A stretch of 34,344 nucleotides of DNA from Coriobacteriia bacterium (GCA_009779675.1 WRDS01000011.1:1-34344); one strand, 5' to 3'; positions 13,386-21,853 are shown, numbered from the stretch's first letter. Numbers and translations: made by a program. Notes: generated by a model not told the origin, from the sequence alone.

Positions 13386-13832
13386 ATGGAGTTCACAGTA
13401 ACGTGTCCTAACGATGGCGATGTCGATGTCTGCATCGAGGACGTTGACGGTGTCGTGTTGAAGGGGCGCTCCCGTGCTGAGATCACGGTCATCTGCCCGC
13501 GCTGTGGGCGCATGATAACGGTAACCGCAACCATTCCTGCGTTTCTCTTTTCGGCGATCGAGGCACTTGCTGCGGGTTCGGATGCAAACGGTTGGAACGG
13601 GGTGCTTGTAGTCTCGTCTGAGCGCAAGCTACAGAACCCGACGCTACAGGACTCGACGTGCGGCTCGTCCTGCTCGCAGGATCCCTACCCTTGCCACAAA
13701 AGCGTGGAGGCTGTGTCGCCTGCCGCTCGTGCCGCGATAAACAATGCGTACTGTGAGTACTTTCGGAGGCAGCTTGCCTCGGTCGTCTCGGCAGAGGATA
13801 TTCTTGCCCAGATTGATACGGGCACCGCTTGA
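13386..13832 (+). CDS. Uncharacterised zinc-ribbon-like protein
   Basis: This 148-residue protein belongs to no family I recognise. The first 60 residues are beta-rich and contain CPNDG ... CPRCGRM (Cys7 and Cys37/Cys40), a possible half or distorted zinc ribbon. A Cys/Ser-rich linker follows (STCGSSCSQDPYPC), and then a helical C-terminus, AARAAINNAYCEYFRRQLA. It has no signal peptide or membrane segment. GAGGCGG five bases before the ATG supports the start. It stands alone between the DUF1015 leader and lemA. The gene-like codon bias supports a real gene; the function is unknown. Confidence 0.65.
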   Translation: MEFTVTCPNDGDVDVCIEDVDGVVLKGRSRAEITVICPRCGRMITVTATIPAFLFSAIEALAAGSDANGWNGVLVVSSERKLQNPTLQDSTCGSSCSQDPYPCHKSVEAVSPAARAAINNAYCEYFRRQLASVVSAEDILAQIDTGTA

Positions 13833-13848
13833 GACTTGCCCAGATCGA

Positions 13849-13927
13849 CGCAGGCCCTGTCTGAGTCGCCCTGAGATCGATGCGAGTTCGGGCCGAGATG
13901 TTCCCGGATCGCGCAGGCCCTGTCTGA
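13849..13927 (+). repeat. 16-bp direct repeat between genes
   Basis: CGCAGGCCCTGTCTGA occurs at 13849-13864 and 13912-13927, 63 bases apart, and is preceded by GATCG in both cases. A looser copy (GCCCTGTCCGAGTC) lies at about 13991-14004, just before TATAAT at 14009-14014. That TATAAT is the likely -10 of lemA; I see no good -35. Confidence 0.55.
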
Positions 13928-14052
13928 TTGTGGGCTCATTATGGACTGATTATGGGCTGATTGTGGGGCCTGCCTGGCCTGCCCTGAGGAGCCCTGTCCG
14001 AGTCACCATATAATGGTAAGATTAAACATCGGTTCTGGAGGAGGGGGCTTAC

Positions 14053-14625
14053 ATGGCAACCAGCTCTGTCTTGTTCATATGTTTGGGGTTGGGCATCGTT
14101 GTAGCTGTGCTCGTGCTCGGTTTTGTTGCGCTCTATAACCGCTTGGTCCAACTCCGGAATCGGGTTGAGAACGCGTGGGCGCAGATAGACGTGCAGCTCA
14201 AGCGTCGCTACGATCTTATCCCCAACATCGTTGAAATCGTCAAAGGGTACGCCGCGCACGAGAAAGAGACCCTTGAAAAGGTCGTTCAGGCCCGCAACAT
14301 GGCAATGGCCGCTACAGGGGCAGGAGATCAAGGGCAGGCCGAGAATGCGCTCACCGGCGCGCTCAAGACCCTGTTTGCGGTGGCCGAGGCATACCCCGAG
14401 CTCAAAGCAAACCAGAACTTCATGCAGCTTCAGGAAGAGCTCTCCAATACCGAGAGCAAGATTGCGTATGCACGCCAGTTCTACAACGACACGGTGATGA
14501 CCTACAACACGGGCATCCAGCTGTTCCCGGCGGTGATCGTCGCTCGGCTGCTCGGCTTTACCCAGAAAAAGAAGCATTTTGAGGCCGGCCAGGAAGCGGC
14601 AGAGGCACCCAAGGTCTCGTTTTAG
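14053..14625 (+). CDS. lemA: LemA family membrane protein
   Basis: LemA proteins are small and membrane-anchored: an N-terminal helix in the membrane carries a long helical domain. Here the anchor is about residues 6-29 (VLFICLGLGIVVAVLVLGFV), followed by the family signature VENAWAQIDVQLKRRYDLIPNIVE at about 39-61. FMQLQEELSNTESKIAYARQFYND further on is also typical. The length (190 aa) is normal. GGAGGAGGGGG precedes the ATG by six bases. The cellular role of LemA is poorly defined; relatives are linked to envelope maintenance. Only 15 bases separate it from lgt, so the two are probably one transcript. Confidence 0.95.
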   Translation: MATSSVLFICLGLGIVVAVLVLGFVALYNRLVQLRNRVENAWAQIDVQLKRRYDLIPNIVEIVKGYAAHEKETLEKVVQARNMAMAATGAGDQGQAENALTGALKTLFAVAEAYPELKANQNFMQLQEELSNTESKIAYARQFYNDTVMTYNTGIQLFPAVIVARLLGFTQKKKHFEAGQEAAEAPKVSF

Positions 14626-14640
14626 CGCTAGCACAAGCAC

Positions 14641-15585
14641 ATGGGCACCCTCTCGATAGCCGCGGTCCTTTACCCCCATATAGATCCGGTTGCTTTCAGG
14701 CTGGGACCGCTCACGGTGCGCTGGTACGGGCTTTCGTATCTGGCCGGGTTTTTCATCGCAGCGCTGATACTTCGCTGGCTTGCGAGGCGATGGGGGCTCG
14801 GGCTGACCGACGACGACGTGCTGACGGTGCTCGTAGTGGCGATCATCGGGCTGATTGTGGGCGCTCGGCTCGGCTACGTGTTTGTTTACGGGTTCGACTG
14901 GCTTGTTAAAGACCCCCTCTCGGTATTCGCGACCTGGAATGGCGGCATGTCGTTTCATGGCGGGCTGGTGGGCATGATCATCGGCGGGGTCGTCGCGGCG
15001 CGTGTCCTCAAGGTGCCGTGGATGACGCTGGTCGATCTTGGGTCGGTTGGGGCACCGGTTGGTTTGCTCCTTGGTCGGTTGGCGAATTTTGTGAATGGCG
15101 AGCTGTGGGGTCGGGTCTCCGACCTTCCATGGGCGATGGTCTTCCCCGAGGCAGGCGGGCTGCCGAGACACCCCTCGCAGCTGTATGAGGCGGCTGCCGA
15201 GGGAGTGATACTTTTGGTGGCGCTGCTTTTTCTGGCAAGCAGGGTCCCGCCTCGGCCACGAGGAGAGCTATTTGGCTGGTTTCTCACCGGCTACGGGGTG
15301 TTTCGCACCATCATCGAGTTTTTTCGCGAGCCTGATGTGGGAATCGGCTTTCTGTCCGGCGGGATCACGATGGGGCAGCTGCTGAGCGTACCCATGGTGA
15401 TTGCAGGCATTGCGGTGATTATTTGGGCGCGCCGTGCAATGCTGCCCCAGGAAGGCCCTGCCCGTGCGCAAGGCGGCGAGCAGGGAGTGCCGAGCGGCGT
15501 ACCGAGCGAGACATCGAGCGATGCGCCAGATGATGCGCCAGATGACGCGTCGAGCGACGCACCCGCTGACGCACCGAGCGATTAA
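14641..15585 (+). CDS. lgt: Prolipoprotein diacylglyceryl transferase
   Basis: This enzyme attaches a diacylglyceryl group from phosphatidylglycerol to the lipobox cysteine of exported lipoproteins, in the cytoplasmic membrane. It has about seven hydrophobic segments. Hallmarks are SFHGGL with the essential His106, and GRLANFVNGELWGR around 145-158 (Arg146, Asn152, Glu154, Arg158), equivalent to the Lgt signature; RHPSQLYEA follows. The core ends near residue 268. The last 40 residues are a low-complexity acidic tail of repeated SDAPDDAP-type units, not part of the usual enzyme. The next gene encodes a lipoprotein, a probable substrate. The ATG at 14641 lacks a strong ribosome site, consistent with coupling to lemA. 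Confidence 0.96.
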   Translation: MGTLSIAAVLYPHIDPVAFRLGPLTVRWYGLSYLAGFFIAALILRWLARRWGLGLTDDDVLTVLVVAIIGLIVGARLGYVFVYGFDWLVKDPLSVFATWNGGMSFHGGLVGMIIGGVVAARVLKVPWMTLVDLGSVGAPVGLLLGRLANFVNGELWGRVSDLPWAMVFPEAGGLPRHPSQLYEAAAEGVILLVALLFLASRVPPRPRGELFGWFLTGYGVFRTIIEFFREPDVGIGFLSGGITMGQLLSVPMVIAGIAVIIWARRAMLPQEGPARAQGGEQGVPSGVPSETSSDAPDDAPDDASSDAPADAPSD

Positions 15586-15663
15586 GTTGCCGCATGGCGA
15601 TTGTTTTTCGGTTAGACTGCTAGCCGGGCCCAAAAGTAGTTGGATCCTGAAGGAGACCAGCAT

Positions 15664-16701
15664 ATGACACGCAAAAGCCTCATCTTGCTCACGATAGCGA
15701 TCATGCTCGCGCCGCTTCTTTTTGCAGGTTGCAAAAAAGGGCCGGTCGAGCTTACCACGCCATGGCCGGTCGCCGACAAGGAGCGGCGGGCACCCCGTCC
15801 TGATGACCTTGCCGTGTGGCCGTTCACGGGCGAGAGGGTCGCCGATCCCGATACGCTGTCCCGCAGGCCCCTCTCGATAAAGATCGAGAACTCCGCGGCG
15901 GCACGTCCTCAGACGGGGATCGCCGCCGCCGACGTTGTCTACGAGACCATCAGCGAGGGAGGGATCACGAGGTTCAACTGTATCTACCATAGTGACTTGC
16001 CTCCTCAGGTCGGGCCGGTCCGGAGTGCGCGTCTCTCGGATGTCTGGGTGGTGCCGCAGTATCAGGCGCTGTTCTTCTTTTCGGGGGCAAGTGCCTCGGT
16101 AACCACGGCGATTGCCAATGGGGACCTACCCAACCTCTCAGAGGATGTCGGGATCACAGAGCCCTATGTGCGCAGTCGGACGAAGCCGATGCCGCACAAC
16201 CTGTTCATGGAGGTCCCCAAGGCGTACAGCACCGCGCAGACCAAAGGGTACTCGGTCACAGCAGAGCCCACCGCGCTACAGTTTGAGAAGCGTGCCGAAG
16301 AGACAACGCCTACCATAACCGAGGTCAGCATCCCGTTCTCGACATCCAGCTATGTCCGGTGGGTCTATCAGGACGGGCAGTACCTCCGGTTCAACAATGA
16401 TGCCGCGCATAAGGACGCGGCCACAGGGGAGCAGGTCTCCGCTGACAACGTCGTCGTGCTCTGGACGAAGCATGAGGTCGCAGGTCGCGATAAGGTCGGC
16501 TCGGAGACGTTCGACATCAACCTTGGCGGCAAGGGGCGTGTCTCGGTGTTCAGGAACGGGCAGAAGTACGACGGCACCTGGACAGGCTCGCCGTCCGCGC
16601 CGCCGCGCTTCACCGACGAGGAGGGCAGGCCGATCAAGCTTACAAAGGGGCGGACCTGGTTCCAGGTCATCCCGCTGGATGTCAATATCACGATGAAATA
16701 G
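15664..16701 (+). CDS. DUF3048 lipoprotein (YerB-like)
   Basis: This 345-residue exported protein has an N-terminal signal with a hydrophobic core (SLILLTIAIMLAPLL) and lipobox FAGC, so Cys23 should be lipidated, fitting the lgt gene just upstream. The mature part shows DUF3048 features: RPLSIKIENS-x-AARPQTGI, ADVVYE, GGITRFNCIYHS, and GPVRSARLSDV. The C-terminal part (GKGRVSVFRNGQKYDGTW ... GRTWFQVIP) is the second conserved lobe. Bacillus YerB belongs here and its biochemical role is not established. The ATG at 15664 is favoured because AAGGAG lies nine bases upstream; the frame extends eight codons further up without such a site. Confidence 0.9.
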   Translation: MTRKSLILLTIAIMLAPLLFAGCKKGPVELTTPWPVADKERRAPRPDDLAVWPFTGERVADPDTLSRRPLSIKIENSAAARPQTGIAAADVVYETISEGGITRFNCIYHSDLPPQVGPVRSARLSDVWVVPQYQALFFFSGASASVTTAIANGDLPNLSEDVGITEPYVRSRTKPMPHNLFMEVPKAYSTAQTKGYSVTAEPTALQFEKRAEETTPTITEVSIPFSTSSYVRWVYQDGQYLRFNNDAAHKDAATGEQVSADNVVVLWTKHEVAGRDKVGSETFDINLGGKGRVSVFRNGQKYDGTWTGSPSAPPRFTDEEGRPIKLTKGRTWFQVIPLDVNITMK

Positions 16702-16757
16702 GCTGGTTGTAGCTGTGAGCACGTCAGTGAGCACGGCAGTCACAAAGGAGTGGCCCA

Positions 16758-17654
16758 GTGTCTGAGAATAACCGCGAAACGGGTACGCTGCGCGTAAAGA
16801 CCGGTTTTGCCGAGATGCTCAAAGGCGGCGTCATCATGGATGTCGTCACCGCAGAGCAGGCCAAGATCGCCGAGGATGCCGGCGCTGTTGCTGTCATGGC
16901 GCTTGAGAGGGTCCCCGCAGACATCCGCGTTGCCGGCGGGGTTGCCCGCATGGCGGATCCCACGAAGGTCACAGAGATCATCAAGGCGGTGACGATCCCG
17001 GTAATGGCGAAATGCCGCATCGGCCATTTCGTCGAAGCGCAGGTCCTTGAGTCGCTCGGAGCCGATTACATCGACGAGTCAGAGGTGCTTACGCCCGCGG
17101 ACGAGCAGTATCACGTGAACAAGTGGGGCTTTACCGTGCCGTTCGTGTGCGGTTGCCGCAACCTCGGCGAGGCCCTGCGTCGAATAGCCGAGGGTGCCGC
17201 AATGGTGCGCACGAAAGGGGAGCCCGGCACCGGTAACGTTGTTGAGGCGGTGCGGCATATGCGCACGGTCTCAGATGAGATCGCCTGGGTAGCCGGTCTT
17301 CGCGATGAGCAGCTCTTTGATGCCGCCAAGCAGCTCGGTGCCACGTACGACCTTGTCAAGTGGGTCCATGACAACGGCAAGCTGCCGGTTGTGAATTTCT
17401 CGGCGGGGGGCATTGCCACCCCGGCTGACGCTGCGCTGATGATGCAACTCGGCTGCGATGGGGTTTTTGTGGGAAGCGGCATCTTTAAGAGCGGGGATCC
17501 GGAAAAGCGTGCGCGTGCGATCGTCGAGGCGACTACACATTACGAGAACGCCGAGATCATAGCGGATGTCTCCAGAGACCTTGGTGAGGCCATGGTGGGT
17601 ATCAACATTCCCGATATTCCTGAGGCGCAACGCATGCAGGAGCGTGGCTGGTAG
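16758..17654 (+). CDS. pdxS: Pyridoxal 5'-phosphate synthase lyase subunit PdxS
   Basis: PdxS condenses ribose 5-phosphate (or ribulose 5-phosphate), glyceraldehyde 3-phosphate and ammonia to form PLP directly, in a dodecamer decorated by PdxT. The protein (298 aa) has normal length and is highly conserved: MDVV with Asp28 near the active site, [11 protein letters not shown] with Lys85, and [10 protein letters not shown] with Lys153, the two lysines that carry the covalent intermediates. The GTG start has AAAGGAG seven bases before it. pdxT begins 12 bases after the stop, so the two subunits are co-expressed. Nothing unusual is seen. Confidence 0.98.
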   Translation: MSENNRETGTLRVKTGFAEMLKGGVIMDVVTAEQAKIAEDAGAVAVMALERVPADIRVAGGVARMADPTKVTEIIKAVTIPVMAKCRIGHFVEAQVLESLGADYIDESEVLTPADEQYHVNKWGFTVPFVCGCRNLGEALRRIAEGAAMVRTKGEPGTGNVVEAVRHMRTVSDEIAWVAGLRDEQLFDAAKQLGATYDLVKWVHDNGKLPVVNFSAGGIATPADAALMMQLGCDGVFVGSGIFKSGDPEKRARAIVEATTHYENAEIIADVSRDLGEAMVGINIPDIPEAQRMQERGW

Positions 17655-17666
17655 GGTGGCTGGCAG

Positions 17667-18260
17667 GTGCGGATAGGAGTACTTGCTCTTCAGGGGGCGT
17701 TTAGGGAGCATATCCTTGCGCTTGAGGCGATTGGCGCGAGTGCTGTCGCCGTCAGGCTCCCTGCTCAGCTGGACGGGTGTGACGGGCTCATCATCCCTGG
17801 TGGCGAGTCAACGGCCATCGCAAAACTCATGGATCGACATGGGTTTTACGAGTCGGTTCAGGGGCGATGCCGAGAGGGTATGGCTGTTTGGGGCACCTGT
17901 GCAGGGGCAATCCTCATCGCGAAGAGGATATCTGACGGCCTGCCTGGGCAGCGGTCGCTTGGGCTGCTTGACATCCAAGTGAGGCGCAACGCGTATGGCC
18001 GGCAGAGTGACAGCTTTGAGGCGGGCCTCGAGGTCAAGGGGCTCGATGAGCCGTTCCAGGGCATTTTCATCCGTGCTCCTTGGATCGAATCGGTCGGTGA
18101 GGGTGTCCGGGTACTTGCAGAGCACGATGGGCGTATCGTAGCGGTGCGTTCTGCGAGCATGATGGCTACAACGTTTCACCCGGAACTGACCAGGGATCTG
18201 CGGTTGCACCGCTACTTTGTCTCCGACCTGTGTTCTCGCTCAAGGCTGGACGGGGCCTGA
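17667..18260 (+). CDS. pdxT: Pyridoxal 5'-phosphate synthase glutaminase subunit PdxT
   Basis: This is the class I glutamine amidotransferase that supplies ammonia to PdxS through a tunnel (197 aa). It shows the oxyanion-site motif IIPGGEST at about 42-49, the nucleophile in WGTCAGA (Cys78), and FHPEL with His171 and Glu173 completing the triad. The GTG start at 17667 opens MRIGVLALQGAFREH, the standard family beginning. The gene follows pdxS closely and precedes yebC by 12 bases, as in many actinobacteria where the B6 pair leads the yebC-ruvCAB cluster. Confidence 0.97.
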   Translation: MRIGVLALQGAFREHILALEAIGASAVAVRLPAQLDGCDGLIIPGGESTAIAKLMDRHGFYESVQGRCREGMAVWGTCAGAILIAKRISDGLPGQRSLGLLDIQVRRNAYGRQSDSFEAGLEVKGLDEPFQGIFIRAPWIESVGEGVRVLAEHDGRIVAVRSASMMATTFHPELTRDLRLHRYFVSDLCSRSRLDGA

Positions 18261-18272
18261 AAGGAGTAAGGG

Positions 18273-19028
18273 ATGTCCGGACACTCAAAGTGGGCGACCA
18301 CCAAGCATCGAAAAGCCGCACAGGATGCCAAGCGCTCGGCGCTTTTCTCCAAGCTGGCGCGCATCATCACGGTGGCGGCAAAGGAGGGTGGCGATTCGAA
18401 CCCGGACAACAATGCGACCCTTGCGGCCGCCATCGCAAAGGCTAAAAGCTATTCGCTTCCCAAAGATAAGATCCAAAGCGCGATCGACAAGGCATTCGGG
18501 GCAGGCGCGGATGCGGCAAATTTTGCAAACGTCGTCTACGAGGGTTATGGCCCGGCGGGTGTCGCGTTTTATGTCGAGGCGCTTACCGACAACCGGAACC
18601 GCACGGCGGCCGATGTGCGCGCTGCGTTCAGCAAGGCCGGGGGGAACCTTGGGGCGACCGGCTCGGTCGCGTTCCAGTTCGAGCGCAAGGGACAGATCGC
18701 GCTTGAGGGCGGCGGGCTCCCCGATGAGGACGACTTGCTGCTCATGGTCGCCGAGGCAGGCGGTGAGGATATTGAGATGGGAGACGAGGAGGCCCTGGTC
18801 TACACCGCTCCCGCAGATCTGATGCAGGTATGCCGGGGGCTTGAGGCTCAGAGTCTGCCGGTCAAAGGCGCCGAGCTTGTGATGGAGCCTGTGAACAGCA
18901 CGTCTGTTCTCCCAGAGAACGCAAAGAAGGTGCTTCGGCTTGTCGATAGGCTCGAAGAGCTTGATGATATCCAGAATGTCTACCACACGATGGAGTTCAC
19001 CGAAGAGATCGCTGCGGTGCTCGGCTAG
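18273..19028 (+). CDS. yebC: YebC/TACO1 family protein
   Basis: This 251-residue cytoplasmic protein begins MSGHSKWATTKHRKAAQDAK, the very conserved YebC opening, and contains YEGYGPAGVAFYVEALTDN and RTAADVRAAFSKAGGNLG. Family members have been described as DNA-binding regulators, and more recently as factors that help translation of proline-rich stretches; the sequence does not decide which role applies. The length is standard. AAAGGAG lies seven bases before the ATG. It sits in the usual actinobacterial position between pdxT and ruvC, with nine bases to ruvC. Confidence 0.96.
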   Translation: MSGHSKWATTKHRKAAQDAKRSALFSKLARIITVAAKEGGDSNPDNNATLAAAIAKAKSYSLPKDKIQSAIDKAFGAGADAANFANVVYEGYGPAGVAFYVEALTDNRNRTAADVRAAFSKAGGNLGATGSVAFQFERKGQIALEGGGLPDEDDLLLMVAEAGGEDIEMGDEEALVYTAPADLMQVCRGLEAQSLPVKGAELVMEPVNSTSVLPENAKKVLRLVDRLEELDDIQNVYHTMEFTEEIAAVLG

Positions 19029-19037
19029 GAAAAGCCT

Positions 19038-19541
19038 GTGATCATCCTAGGTATCGATCCCGGGCTGGCAAATACCGGCTGGGGGGTAATTGAGACGACC
19101 GGCTCAAAGTGCCGCTGCCTCGCCTATGGGTGCATAACGACGCACGCGCATCAGCCTGTTGCAAAGCGTCTTTGCGAGATATACGAGGATATCCGTGCGG
19201 TTATCAGGCGGCACGGGCCCGTAGAGTGCGCTATCGAGAGCATCTTTTTTGGCATAAACGCGAGAAGCGCTTTTGCCACTGGCCAGGCAAGAGGGGTCGC
19301 GCTGCTTGCGACAGCCGAGGCATCGCTTGCGATCACCGAGTACTCGCCCCCGCAGATCAAAGGTGCTGTCGTAGGGGTCGGGACTGCCGAGAAGGAGCAG
19401 ATCTCCTACATGGTTCGGATCCTTCTCGGACTTGACCACGAGCCTACGCCCGATCACGCGGCAGATGCACTTGCCGCTGCTATATGCCATGCCCACCTGG
19501 GTCGCCATCAGGCCCTCGCGGCGAAGGCGGCGGGTGCATGA
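19038..19541 (+). CDS. ruvC: Holliday-junction endonuclease RuvC
   Basis: RuvC cuts four-way DNA junctions symmetrically, together with RuvAB, to finish recombination. The 167-residue protein opens with IILGIDPGLANTGWGVIE (Asp7). It has CAIESIFFG with Glu67 and PDHAADALAAAICH with His140 and Asp143, the Asp/Glu/His/Asp set known from Thermus RuvC. The start is GTG. The C-terminal LAAKAAGA is a short alanine-rich tail whose coding sequence is repeated in the following 70 bases, giving rise to a micro-gene before ruvA. The stop overlaps that micro-gene in ATGA. Confidence 0.96.
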   Translation: MIILGIDPGLANTGWGVIETTGSKCRCLAYGCITTHAHQPVAKRLCEIYEDIRAVIRRHGPVECAIESIFFGINARSAFATGQARGVALLATAEASLAITEYSPPQIKGAVVGVGTAEKEQISYMVRILLGLDHEPTPDHAADALAAAICHAHLGRHQALAAKAAGA

Positions 19542-19609
19542 CCGCACGCATTGCATCAAAGGCGGCGGGTGCGGCAGCGACCGGGGCATCGAAGGCGGCG
19601 GTCGCATGA
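19538..19609 (+). CDS. 23-codon micro-gene bridging ruvC and ruvA
   Basis: Its ATG (19538) overlaps the ruvC TGA, and its TGA (19607-19609) overlaps the ruvA ATG (19606), so an ATGA overlap occurs at both ends. The product would be MTARIASKAAG followed by [12 protein letters not shown]. The coding sequence looks like duplication of the end of ruvC: AAGGCGGCGG occurs in the ruvC tail and twice within the micro-gene. Terminating ribosomes from ruvC could pass through it to reach ruvA, which otherwise has no clear ribosome site. It may be only a translational bridge without a functional peptide. Confidence 0.45.
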   Translation: MTARIASKAAGAAATGASKAAVA

Positions 19610-20202
19610 TCGCATCCCTGAACGGGCGCATCATCTCCAAAAGCGTGGGATCCTGCATCCTGGAGGTCTCAGGGGTCGGCTTCCGCCTGGCAATGACGAC
19701 GAACGCGCTTTCTCGGCTTCCGACCGAAGGCGACGAGGTATTTGTCCACACCTACCTGCACGTGCGAGGCGAGGAGCTTTCGCTTTTCGGGTTCGAAAGT
19801 GAGTCCGAGAAGGAGGCGTTCGAGAAGCTTATCACCGTCTCCGGAGTAGGGCCAAAGGCGGCGCTTGCGGTGCTTTCATCCTATACGGCCGATGCGCTTG
19901 CCTCGGCGATCGGCGCAGGGGATGTCGCAGTGCTGACGAGCGTGCCTGGTATCGGCAAGAAGACCGCGCAGCGCATCATCCTTGAGCTTGCCGACAAGTT
20001 CGTGTCCTTTGCGGGTGACGGTGCGCGCAAAGGGCAGCCTGTTGCGGCGAGCGAGGCGGTTGCCGAGGTTGCCGATGCGCTGCTGGCGATGGGTTTCTCG
20101 GCAGACGAGGCCGCAGTTGCCGTCAAGGGCTATGATGGTGATGCGGACAGCACGCGGAAGCTGCTTCGGTATGCGCTCAAAAGGCTTGGGGGTGCGCCGT
20201 GA
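19606..20202 (+). CDS. ruvA: Holliday-junction branch-migration subunit RuvA
   Basis: RuvA binds the four-way junction as a tetramer and loads the RuvB motor. The 198-residue protein has the three expected parts: an OB-like domain ([15 protein letters not shown] ... LFGFES), two helix-hairpin-helix motifs ([13 protein letters not shown] at about 74-86 and [16 protein letters not shown] at about 110-125), and the C-terminal RuvB-binding domain ([18 protein letters not shown]). The frame is open further upstream, inside ruvC, but the protein clearly starts at ATG 19606. Its stop overlaps the GTG of ruvB, so ruvCAB are translationally linked. Confidence 0.96.
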   Translation: MIASLNGRIISKSVGSCILEVSGVGFRLAMTTNALSRLPTEGDEVFVHTYLHVRGEELSLFGFESESEKEAFEKLITVSGVGPKAALAVLSSYTADALASAIGAGDVAVLTSVPGIGKKTAQRIILELADKFVSFAGDGARKGQPVAASEAVAEVADALLAMGFSADEAAVAVKGYDGDADSTRKLLRYALKRLGGAP

Positions 20203-21278
20203 GTACGTCTTGGGAAGCCAATGAACCTGTGGTGCATGACGATGTACACGATGATAATGCCCAGCGGTTGGTGTCCGCCGAGTTCACTGAGGACGATCTT
20301 GAGATCGACCGCTCGCTTCGACCGCATCGTTTAGTGGAGTACCTGGGGCAAGTCCGGGTGAAAGAGAACCTCTCGGTGCTTATCCAGGCCACCTGCGAGC
20401 GCAATGAGCCGCTCGACCACGTCTTGCTTTCAGGGCCTCCGGGGCTTGGCAAGACCACGCTCGCGCAGGTCATCGGCAACGAGCTAGGCGTTGCGGTGAA
20501 GCAGACAAGCGGCCCTGCTATCGAGCGGGCGGGGGATCTGGCTGCGATACTCACGAATCTGGAGGAGCGCGACATCCTCTTTATCGACGAGATACACCGC
20601 TTGAGCCGTGCGGTCGAAGAGGTGCTTTACCCCGCGATGGAGGATTTCAACCTTGACATCGTGATCGGCAAAGGACCCGCGGCGCGTTCAATACGGTTGG
20701 ACATCCCGCGCTTCACGCTTATTGGGGCAACCACGCGCACAGGGCTGCTGACCGGCCCGTTGCGCGACCGCTTTGGCATGGCCTTCCGGCTTGACTACTA
20801 CGAGCCTGATGAGCTGTGCGCGATCATAAAGCGTTCGGCTGGGATCCTCGACGTCGAGATCGACGCAGAGGGGGCGGCCGAGATCGCCCGTCGCGGCAGG
20901 GGCACGCCGCGGCTCGCCAACCGGCTCTTAAAGCGCGTGCGCGATTACGCGCAGGTCCGCCACTCTGGCTGTATCAGCGAGGACATTGCTGCCGAGGCGC
21001 TCGCGTTTTTCGAGGTCGATCATCTTGGCCTCGACTGGATGGACGTCAAGATACTGACTACGCTCGCCGAGACGTTTGCCGGTCGCCCGATCGGCCTTAA
21101 CACGCTTTCGGCTGCGGTGGGGGAAGAGCCGCATACGCTTGAGGATGTCTACGAGCCGTTCTTGCTGCAACTCGGCTTGATCGCCCGAACGCCCAAAGGC
21201 CGTCAGGCGACATCCCGCACGTACGAGCACCTCGGCATCGGGCGGTCGGCGCAGCCTGCGGATGGCCCTTCCGGCTAG
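20199..21278 (+). CDS. ruvB: Holliday-junction helicase RuvB
   Basis: RuvB is the hexameric AAA+ ATPase that drives branch migration at RuvA-bound junctions. The 359-residue protein shows [12 protein letters not shown], Walker [10 protein letters not shown], Walker [11 protein letters not shown], the sensor/arginine-finger region [18 protein letters not shown], and the C-terminal winged helix ([11 protein letters not shown] ... [13 protein letters not shown]). The N-terminus carries about 28 acidic residues not needed for the fold. The start is GTG, overlapping the ruvA stop by four bases. It is the last gene of the pdxST-yebC-ruvCAB run. Confidence 0.97.
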   Translation: MSTSWEANEPVVHDDVHDDNAQRLVSAEFTEDDLEIDRSLRPHRLVEYLGQVRVKENLSVLIQATCERNEPLDHVLLSGPPGLGKTTLAQVIGNELGVAVKQTSGPAIERAGDLAAILTNLEERDILFIDEIHRLSRAVEEVLYPAMEDFNLDIVIGKGPAARSIRLDIPRFTLIGATTRTGLLTGPLRDRFGMAFRLDYYEPDELCAIIKRSAGILDVEIDAEGAAEIARRGRGTPRLANRLLKRVRDYAQVRHSGCISEDIAAEALAFFEVDHLGLDWMDVKILTTLAETFAGRPIGLNTLSAAVGEEPHTLEDVYEPFLLQLGLIARTPKGRQATSRTYEHLGIGRSAQPADGPSG

Positions 21279-21454
21279 GGGGGATGGGTTGATCCTGAAG
21301 GTGGAAATACTTATCGCTGGCAAAGTAATGGCGCAGTGCAGGTGCAGTGTCGGCAGTGCACGGGCAGCGTCGGCGCAGCGTCTCGACAGCCTCGGCGCAG
21401 TGTTTCATTTAATAAATGCTAGACATCGGCCGAAAACTCACTCATACTGCGGTG

Positions 21455-21472
21455 TGGAGCCGAAGGCGGCTC
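21455..21472. other. Strong hairpin after ruvB
   Basis: GGAGCCG-AAGG-CGGCTCC is a perfect 7-bp stem with a 4-base loop, 177 bases after the ruvB stop. No T-run follows, so it is not a classic terminator. It more likely belongs to the structured leader of the downstream cold-shock gene. Confidence 0.5.
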
Positions 21473-21480
21473 CTGGGTTT

Positions 21481-21547
21481 GCGGCGTGACCTCGCTCAGC
21501 AGTCCCGCACCTGTGGGGTGCAAGTGCGTAGGGCGCGTCGCTTTTTT
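21481..21547 (+). terminator. Stem with U-run in the leader of the cold-shock gene
   Basis: GCGGCGTGACC (21481-21491) can pair with GGGCGCGTCGC (21531-21541) with one mismatch and two G-U pairs, enclosing an inner GCACC/GGTGC hairpin; TTTTTT follows at 21542-21547. This could end the ruvB transcript. Alternatively, it is a conditional terminator or thermosensor in the csp leader. A further GCCCC-ATG-GGGGC hairpin (21552-21564) lies beside the ribosome site. Together these make the 300 bases between ruvB and csp a densely structured leader. Confidence 0.5.
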
Positions 21548-21579
21548 GTTTGCCCCATGGGGGCGGAAAGTAGGTTTTG

Positions 21580-21783
21580 ATGGCTACTGGTACGGTCAAG
21601 TGGTTCAACCCGGACAAGGGCTACGGCTTCATTGAGCGGGAGGACGGCGAAGATCTGTTCGTCCACTTCAGCGAGATCCAGATGGACGGGTTCAAGAGCC
21701 TCGACGAGGGTCAGACTGTCGAGTTCGATGTGACCACCGGCCGCAACGGCAAAGAGCAGGCTAGTAACGTCCGCAAGGCTTAG
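21580..21783 (+). CDS. Cold-shock domain protein
   Basis: This 67-residue protein is a single cold-shock domain that binds single-stranded RNA/DNA and acts as an RNA chaperone. It opens [18 protein letters not shown] with the RNP1 motif [15 protein letters not shown] is RNP2, and the end is [11 protein letters not shown]. The ATG at 21580 is the family start; a TTG three bases earlier is not needed. A seven-codon frame (ATG 21557) ends in TGA overlapping this ATG. The long upstream leader is full of hairpins, as in temperature-controlled csp mRNAs, and a strong terminator follows. Confidence 0.95.
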   Translation: MATGTVKWFNPDKGYGFIEREDGEDLFVHFSEIQMDGFKSLDEGQTVEFDVTTGRNGKEQASNVRKA

Positions 21784-21817
21784 TCAAAAGGTCTGCAGGG
21801 CGTCAAAAGCGAGCGAA

Positions 21818-21853
21818 AGACGGTCTCCGCCGTGTGCGGAGGCTGTCTTTTTT
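21818..21853 (+). terminator. Intrinsic terminator of the cold-shock gene
   Basis: AGACGGTCTCCGC and GCGGAGGCTGTCT form a 13-bp stem (two wobble pairs) with a 5-base loop, followed by TTTTTT. It lies 35 bases after the csp stop. Confidence 0.85.

Noticed and set aside
18390-18410. tRNA-like GGGTTCGAATCGC sequence (minus strand)
   Set aside because: It falls inside yebC and has no cloverleaf around it; no tRNA gene was found anywhere in the window.
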